A DNA stretch of 64,000 nt, taken from Mastigias papua. Lineage: Eukaryota; Cnidaria; Scyphozoa; Rhizostomeae; Mastigiidae. Below, in pieces: positions 57,601-64,000 of the stretch (position 1 is its first letter; each line of letters opens with the position of its first letter). The DNA is taken from positions 15,131,824 through 15,195,823 of the forward strand of contig OZ025267.1 of assembly GCA_964019165.1 (NCBI GenBank), written 5' to 3'. Below the pieces are notes generated by a model that saw nothing but the letters and a program-made list of their open reading frames with translations, did not search any database and was not told where the DNA came from. Both the position numbers and the translations under genes were made by a program.

Positions 57601-60600
57601 AATGTTCCTTACAACAAACTCTCATGCAAGGTGACATCAAAATATCACACAATCACAATATCACAGAAGGGAGAAAGCGTGCTTAAGTACTCGTTGCGAT
57701 CTCCGACAATTGAGGGGGTAGACCAACTAACACAAGGAAGTAGAGTAGGATTAAGATTCCTACACCAAATTTTGTGCATTTTTAGAAACGGACTCTGCAT
57801 AAGTAGCCCCATTGTAGTATTGGTCATCCGCTGCACGTCCAAAGGGATTGGAGTGTAGAAGAATCAGCGGGATTATATCGATATATACAAAAACATGAAC
57901 ATGAACTGATAGCAAAACAAAACAAAATGAAATTTGGAATCGTAAAGTGCAGAAGAAACTAAAGATTCAAAATAAGTACGAGTTCTATTCCACTAAACTT
58001 TCTGTACTAAAAGCACTTGTATACCTAAAATTTAGTCCGCAAGGCGAACAGTACTCATATCAATTAGAAAAGGGTGTCAAATTTTACATAACAACTCTTC
58101 TAATTGTCTATGAACTACCACTTTTGTATTTTGTTCTAAAAGCTGATACAAGAACAATAATCGGATTCATAGTAACGGTTTGGCCAGTGAACATTATTGG
58201 CCTATGTAATTGACAACGCAATGACAATACAAAGCAATACATAAATCAATAATTCATTCGTTGTCAAACACTACACATTTCTAAAACCAATAACAGTTGA
58301 ATAGAACTTAAACTTGTAGGGAAATAAATTAAGAAAGCTTACATTTTCCGGAAGAGTTCTTCATATTCCCAATCCCCTTTGCCATTACTAACAAAGTTAT
58401 CCAGTTTGTCGATCAGCTCTGCTTCCACCTGAAGTAAAAAAACGTAGGTTATTTTTTTAACACTCTGAGCAGGAAATCAAACATCGAATTCCGAGCGTAG
58501 TTGTTTCAAGTGAATCCAACGCTCTTACATAACTGAAGCCTAATGCCTTGTGAGAAATGGCTATAAACGGGTTTTGCACCCTAAATCAAGGTAACTGTAT
58601 TAATCTGGAGCTACTCTATGTCACCTATTCGCATGGCAAAACGTGCTATCTATAGGCATGGTAAAGACTATGCCTCATTTCCTTCAAATCCCAAAACCAA
58701 AAGGTGGCTAGACCAAAGTGAAAAACATCTTTATGGCAGTGGCGAATCCTCAGAGGTGGGAAGCACTGTGGATTTAGCGGTTGATAATGAAAATTATCAG
58801 TCACACAGTACTGACTGCCATACTGTGAAATAAATAGAACCGAAGTTTGTCAAGTGAAGGGTCATACAGTTCTGACATATTTCATGCATGTTGGTGATTA
58901 CCATTTAAAGGATGCTCCACTCCTTTTTCGTACTACACATAGAATGGTGCCCGGCTCGAAGACCAATGTGAGCCTGTAAGCTATTATAAATTCCAAATAC
59001 CTTTTTGAAATTTCTTTCCTCCGCAAATTCTACTTGCATCATATCGAAAAATATCGGAATCGTAGATTTTCGCAGTTCTGATGAAAAATAGAAGGAACTT
59101 CAAACTATGAAAGGAAATGCTTCATACTAACTGCAGATAAATAATGATGTACCTCAGAAAGACAATATTTCACACAAAGATTTCTAATTTACCCGCGCGG
59201 ATCTTGTAACAAGCCATCAAATCAGGTTCAAAACTTGGTGATCATAAATTACAAACACAATTTTTATCTAATCTTGACAGTTAGTCGGGAACAATACTGA
59301 AGTAGCAAACGAAACGCTAGCAAAAACAAGCATTAAGAGTAATGCTGCATAGTATTTGATCGAAAAAATAGTACTATATGTAATCAAACTTTACTTATGA
59401 ATGCTAGTAACCTGTTCTTAACATAAAGTATGTACTACTAACCTATGTATCAAGGAATCGTTATCCACCAATGTAACTTATAAATTATTTAATATAAAGC
59501 CTTTAAATTGTCAGTGAAACAAAAGATTTTTCACATAGACAGTTAGGCTGGAAAATTTCCAGAAGTGTATCAAATTTAAAAGGCTATAAAGAGCTTGTTC
59601 ATTCTAACAGACATTATTCATTCTAACAGAAACTGTACAAATAAACATGCTAAATTTCATGACCCTTGATATACCGAAATTTGTTCGGTCTCAGATTATA
59701 GTGTCTTTATGTTTACACTTGTTACAAATATCTCCTTACTTCCTCTTGTAAGATATAAAAAGGTTTCAACATTAGTCTGATTTTTCATGCCCCAACAAAA
59801 ACACTGTTATCCTGAAAAAATTCGATAAAAAAGTTGATACAAAAAGACAATACTATCAATAAACATATTGAAATATAACACTAGCTCTTGGCTCTAAATC
59901 ACTACTTATACAGGTTTTATAGCTCCTAACAGCAAGAACATCTACCGGAACCTAGGAAGACCCTAGACAAAGCAAGCATCAATTCATAATAGGAGGAAGC
60001 ACTAGATCCATATGTGAGTTTCAATGCCCAATTTAATGGCAAATTGGGCCATATCCACCTAAAATTGGAGAATGCTTACCTTCTTCAGGTACCAATGTCA
60101 CTTCTAGAAATGGACCAATCAGCCCGGGTATAAAAAGCTTCTTCTGTGGTCCTGAAATGAAGTCATGAGGTAAAATAAGGGAGTTTCGATTGATAAATAT
60201 ACCACTAGCTACTGCATAAATAACACCTACAGGATATTCAGGAACCGAAACACAAGATCGGAAGTCCAAAAACTCACCCAAGTTTTCCCACATATCAACA
60301 ACTTCAACACCCATTATCTGACGCATGTCACCATACCTAGGAAACAAATAAAATTGAAAAATGTTATGAACAAGTAAATGAAAACAGTACTAGCAATAAG
60401 ATGCTAGAATAAAAAGTAGTAAAGAAAAATAAGTTGTGCCTTGGTCACTCACTGGGGAAATCAATTATTATCTCAAAGAGGTAATTCACAGAGTGGCATG
60501 TAACTAGGAACATTTTAAACGTTAAAAAGTTTGTAACTAATGAGAATGAAACTCTTTGAAAGACAATAAACCTTAACTAAATATAAGATGGTGGCTTTAA

Positions 60601-63600
60601 TAAAATTATGATCATCATCAGTTTGCTGTTGTTGAATAAAATATCCATGATATCCATGGATGCTTTCGATAAATAAGACAACATCATGATTAATCTATAC
60701 AAATCGATTCACACCTATCTAGTATTCCGTCCCTTTTATTTTCCATGAAAACCTCTAATTGTAGACACGGTTGAACGATGAAACCGACTGCGAGTTGAAA
60801 GTAGTTATTCCACAGCTGAAATGAACAAAGGAAGTGGTAAGAACAGGGATCCTATGGTTTGGTAGGGAGATGACTCATAAAGCAATTAGCAATAATAATG
60901 GTTGTGCATGGGGATGCTTATAACGACAAATCGAGACAAATTATGAATTGCTTTGATCTTCAAAAACACTATATGCCAAAGAATCCAATGTGCCAAGAAA
61001 ATACTATCTCCGTTAGTGTGTTTTTATCACATTTACAATGTTTTGTCTAATTCGAGGTTTCCGCTGATGCTAAAACCGAATAATTAATAATTGTTCTAAT
61101 ACTCTGTGATTTAAAGATAGATATGAAGAAATATATACACTAAAGCTTTACAAAGAGAACTATCTGTATACAAATATATAAAATACTGAATATACTAGTT
61201 GAAAAATACTTTTAGCAGAGTAGACTATATCATAAGAAAGCTACAGTCTACAATAAGCACAAAAGTATACTAAAGACACAAAAGTCTCAAACAAGAACTA
61301 CTATGAACTAAACAGAGATTCAATCTACACAAGTAACAGAATGTTCAATTAGAAATAAAGCTATGAAAATTTAATAGATAGTTCAGATGAGGGCCAGTCT
61401 ACAAGCATGTTGCAGTCAGTTGCACACAAAGTATAAAACGCAACAAGAGAATTGTAATAGGGATTTAAAGTTGGGATTCAACGAATTCGTCCCAAACTAA
61501 CAGTGTATAAAAGCTTCCCACACAATAGATTACCGTACGGAAGTCACTGGACTCTATGCAGGTTGTGCACTATACGGCAACCATCTAATATAATTCTACA
61601 AAATGTGACAAAACCTTTATCATATGATATGATTGATGCGAAAGTGTAGAATATTGGCTTAAAATTCAAAACCCAACTGGTGCAGACAATACTCGATTTT
61701 GTAGGATTAAAAAGAGATATACTTCGCAACACGACCACGCTTTAATATTCTTTGTAACCAAAGTCACTCATTCAAATGCTCTCGGTTCGGATAATTCCGA
61801 TTCAACTTTCAGCACTAAATTTAGAACCACTGTGCTAATACCGGTAATGAAGGAGGCAGAGCAAGTATGAATTAGCTAGCAAGACTATGGGTCATAACCA
61901 GAATCGTTTCATCTCAGTTGAAAGAAGCTTTCTAGACATTTAGCAGTAGGAGCTACTAGAAATAGTTACACTCTGCCCAGAAACATTTGTCAGACATGAT
62001 AAACGCGAACTCAAGATTCTTCGCATATGGAGAGTATAAAATGAAATCTGAACAAAACCATATAAGGATTATGAACAAATTATAGCTTAGATGGCTATTT
62101 TCCGTTGGACCTATTGATACATATCAAAAAGAAATAAAGAGCTAACGAAATAATGAAAATAATTTCTGCAGATGTGAATCATGAAATGTTGGCACCATTG
62201 AAATACTCCATATCCTTAAGATGATTTGACCAAGATCTTACCTGATAATCAAAATCTGACTTATGCAAAAACTGGTCTGTGAATGCTTTTGAAAGATATT
62301 GTATGGCTGTCAAGACAAGGCTAAAATAAGAAAATAGATTACAGATGAAAATGAAAACTGCTGAGAAGAATAGAAATACTGCAAAAGTGGTTCAAATGAC
62401 GGTGATGAAAGATTCTGATTCTCTTTCTAACCATACCGATTGCAATGTTGATGGTTATGATGATGATGATCATTGTGAAGATGATGATGTTAATACTGAT
62501 GAAATTGATGAAAATAATGATGATGATGATAATGGTGATGATGTTGATGATGATGTTGATGCTGGTGATGATGCTGATAATGATCATGATGCTAACGGGT
62601 TCAACGTCTCGCGATGCAGTTTACCTCTTTCAAGCAATTTGAAGCCAATTCACTAACTCCAGGGCCAATTCCAGGCCCCGTGAGGGGCGTAATGGGAAAG
62701 AAGAAGAAGAAAAAGAAGAAGGAGAAAAAAGAAGAAAAAATGATAAAAATAATTATGGTGGCAATGAAGAGGACAATGTTTTTGATAATGATATTGAATC
62801 GAATCAACAAAAAAAGATGAATTTGTAATATTGCTATCAAAACACGATCAGTGACAGTTCCGAAAAAGTCTTAAAATCAAATTTCAAATCTAGAAAATTC
62901 ATACTTGTTCGAAACTATTCTCAGCACGAACCAATCAGAAGGGAAAACTTCTTGTGAAAGCAATCCTTTGAATGCAACCAAGATCTTCATCAAAAATTCC
63001 TGTGCAATGTAAAAGCAAATAGTCGAACAACACTTTCCATGACAATAACTTTAATAAAATTAACGCATAAAATTTTAACCTAAATCAAGTGCAATACAAT
63101 GTGGTACCAAATGTTGTAAGCCAGACAGAAGTTAGACAAATCAAATAAGCTTCATACTTTTAAACTTCTTTTGTCCTCGTATGATTCCAGCAAGGCAGTA
63201 AAATGATCTTCTTCCATAAGGCGTAACAAACCAATTAAACAAGAAACTGTCAAACCCTTCAGAATAAAGCAATGAATATTACTAGCCTTTAAATACACGT
63301 TTTCTTTTGATAAGAAAAAGTTTGTAAGAAAATGAGGCTCAAAAGGCCAACATCTCAAGAAAATACTAAGAAAATCACAAGGATCAAATTCCAAAGTTCG
63401 TCTTTTTTAATCGCCAAAAATCGATAGTAGCTCATTCTTTACAAGGTTCTTTACAAAGATCGAAGCTATTCTTTGATAGTCTTGGATAAAAAAGATCAAA
63501 CTTTCATAACAAAATAGAAAAAAATGTATATCTTTTGATTTCTAAATGTCCTGCAAATCAGATTTATACGGAATTGCCATTAACAAGCATTCAACGGCTA

Positions 63601-64000
63601 GGTAAGTTTAATTCCAAATTTACTTAAAGCGGACTGCTTACCCTCAGAGTTCCTTTGCGATCAATTGTCAGATAGATATTTAACAAAATAAACAGGAGAG
63701 ATTTGCCAAGAAGATCAATATCACTAAAAACCATATCCTAAAAATTGAAGAAAATACAGCACGTCACTTACTAGCGATGGAAAATACAAATGCTCATTAA
63801 AGCTGGTGGGCAACACCGCATAAAAACGCAAAAACTTATGCCTATAGCGGCTACGTCAGAAAGCTACGGTAGTGGTAACTATTGAACAGTTAAAATGTGC
63901 GAATGAAAAAATATGCTGAATGAACATAAATTCTGAAAAAAGAGCTAGATATTAAAAGGTATTTGCACTTGCCTTGGAGAGATATCTTCCGTACCTTGAT
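45308..64000 (-). CDS. DOCK1-like: DOCK-family Rac/Cdc42 exchange factor (DOCK1/2/5-like), 3' 29 exons
   Basis: DOCK proteins load GTP on Rac/Cdc42 at the plasma membrane. Exons, 5' to 3': 64000-63973 (partial), 63737-63642, 63256-63158, 62999-62905, 62320-62242, 60815-60715, 60336-60278, 60151-60080, 59077-59001, 58428-58343, 57001-56897, 56274-56211, 55839-55708, 55265-55158, 54612-54523, 53802-53707, 53215-53129, 52828-52769 (weak donor), 51970-51912, 51420-51339, 51083-50997, 50760-50584, 49993-49910, 49278-49147, 48531-48476, 48237-48174, 47714-47611, 47344-47137, 45892-45308. All are in phase: 1056 residues to TAG. Upstream of DHR-2 are LWNNYFQLAV, YGDMRQ and STIPIFFDMMQ. DHR-2 runs from MYIRYIYKLCDLH (55.8 kb) to MKPFHDRM (49.2 kb), about 400 residues, the usual size. 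INPLSMVLNGVIDANVNGG keeps the helix-10 insert and its Val nucleotide sensor. The tail has PxxP motifs (PVVPPRR, PIPTPR, PIPKPRPK, VPPVPLKR), as for Crk-type SH3 partners. Exons 63973 and 48476 end at GC donors. Confidence 0.95.
46066..46246. repeat. TA and CA dinucleotide repeats
   Basis: About 82 bp of TA units (46068-46149) and about 45 bp of CA units (46200-46245), 50 bp apart, in the last intron of the DOCK gene, just beside the large hairpin at 46285-46549. Confidence 0.95.
46285..46549. repeat. Near-perfect hairpin: 115-bp inverted arms, 34-bp loop
   Basis: The left arm (46285-46399) runs from TTCACTACAGCACGAAAAAG through CGTCCGACACTCGTCAGAG to GTGAACCAAAATT. The right arm (46434-46549) is its reverse complement with only a few mismatches. 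The loop contains GCCAGATATGCGGGTACACG. It lies within the last DOCK intron, so the pre-mRNA would carry a long double-stranded stem. It may be a fold-back MITE or the remains of an inverted duplication; no target duplication is obvious. Confidence 0.93.
51572..51742. repeat. Compound tetranucleotide microsatellite
   Basis: Consecutive GATA, TTGG and TTGA arrays (about 17, 9 and 7 units) in a DOCK intron. The switch between units suggests stepwise slippage. Confidence 0.92.
52171..52293. repeat. Imperfect inverted repeat in a DOCK intron
   Basis: ATTCCTTGCAA, then CAGGAACAATCTTACT on the left, recurs inverted on the right (AGTAAGATTGTTCCT, GTTGCAAGGAAT). Arms are about 40 bp and the loop is AT-rich, about 45 bp. 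It could be a short MITE; flanking duplications are not clear. Confidence 0.75.
54228..54490 (-). mobile_element. tRNA-derived SINE, most complete copy
   Basis: On the minus strand the head is TGGCTAAGTGGTTAGAGCG (A-box type), then CGATGGTTCGAGCC (B box). The body is CCAGCAGTAAATGGGTACC and CAACACTGGGGAAGC, and the tail is CATGGGATTCACCTTTACC. Copies with the same block order are at 13625, 19188 and 27522. It is inserted in a DOCK intron about 30 bp from the 54523 splice donor and in the same orientation as the gene. Confidence 0.85.
56690..56860. mobile_element. Small repeat with CATGCGAACG boxes
   Basis: GCATGCGAA(C/A)G-like boxes occur in both orientations (56735, 56758, 56785, 56815, 56830), and the right edge reads CATTTTACAGGCCCATTTCC inverted. 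The build resembles the TTTACACG element at 30360. A separate CAGAGGCGGACTGGGG terminus lies at 56324. Both are in one DOCK intron. Confidence 0.45.
62438..62597. repeat. GAT-rich degenerate trinucleotide repeat
   Basis: An impure GAT/GATGAT array in a DOCK intron, just downstream of the 62905 exon in the direction of transcription. It generates Asp-rich and Met-rich frames on the plus strand and Ile-rich frames on the minus strand; none is a real gene. Confidence 0.85.

Noticed and set aside
62339..62656. Asp-rich, Met-rich and Ile-rich frames
   Set aside because: All come from a GAT-rich simple repeat in a DOCK intron; no start context or splice support.

Overview
This window is nuclear DNA from an intron-rich invertebrate animal. 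The evidence is spliced genes with GT-AG (a few GC-AG) introns, a U6 snRNA-like copy, tRNA-derived SINEs, miniature inverted-repeat elements (MITEs) and many microsatellites in AT-rich DNA. The proteins are animal-type: a DOCK-family guanine-nucleotide exchange factor, an ankyrin/DHHC palmitoyltransferase of the HIP14 (ZDHHC17/13) type, and a cilium-type degenerate EF-hand protein. The repeat spectrum recalls sponges or cnidarians, but I cannot name the species.

Layout. 1-8.8 kb: mostly non-coding DNA with MITEs, a tentative four-pass membrane protein gene (4501-7143) and a decayed U6-like sequence (8136-8240). 8.8-27.9 kb, + strand: a gene of more than 20 exons for an EF-hand protein resembling EFCAB5. 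Its introns hold a MADF-domain mobile element, SINE pieces, a 0.5 kb CTCAG satellite and a 1.6 kb terminal-inverted-repeat element. 27.9-31.4 kb: intergenic, rich in mobile-element ends. 31.4-39.7 kb, + strand: a complete 10-exon HIP14-like gene; all exon phases join and give a 513-residue protein. 39.7-45.3 kb: repeat-filled gap between convergent genes (LINE fragment, quasi-palindromic minisatellite, MITE). 45.3-64.0 kb, - strand: the 3' 29 exons (1056 residues) of a DOCK gene, covering the end of the helical middle region, the whole DHR-2 exchange domain and a proline-rich tail. Its 5' part lies beyond the window.

The three recognisable genes show no shared pathway. DOCK proteins activate Rac/Cdc42 at the membrane, HIP14-type enzymes S-acylate proteins in Golgi and vesicle membranes, and the EF-hand protein is probably axonemal. 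The more unusual content is in introns and spacers: a near-perfect 115-bp-arm hairpin, a TA repeat set in an inverted repeat, a satellite made of potential 3' splice sites, and several MITE families with visible target duplications. I did not find a convincing new multi-gene system.
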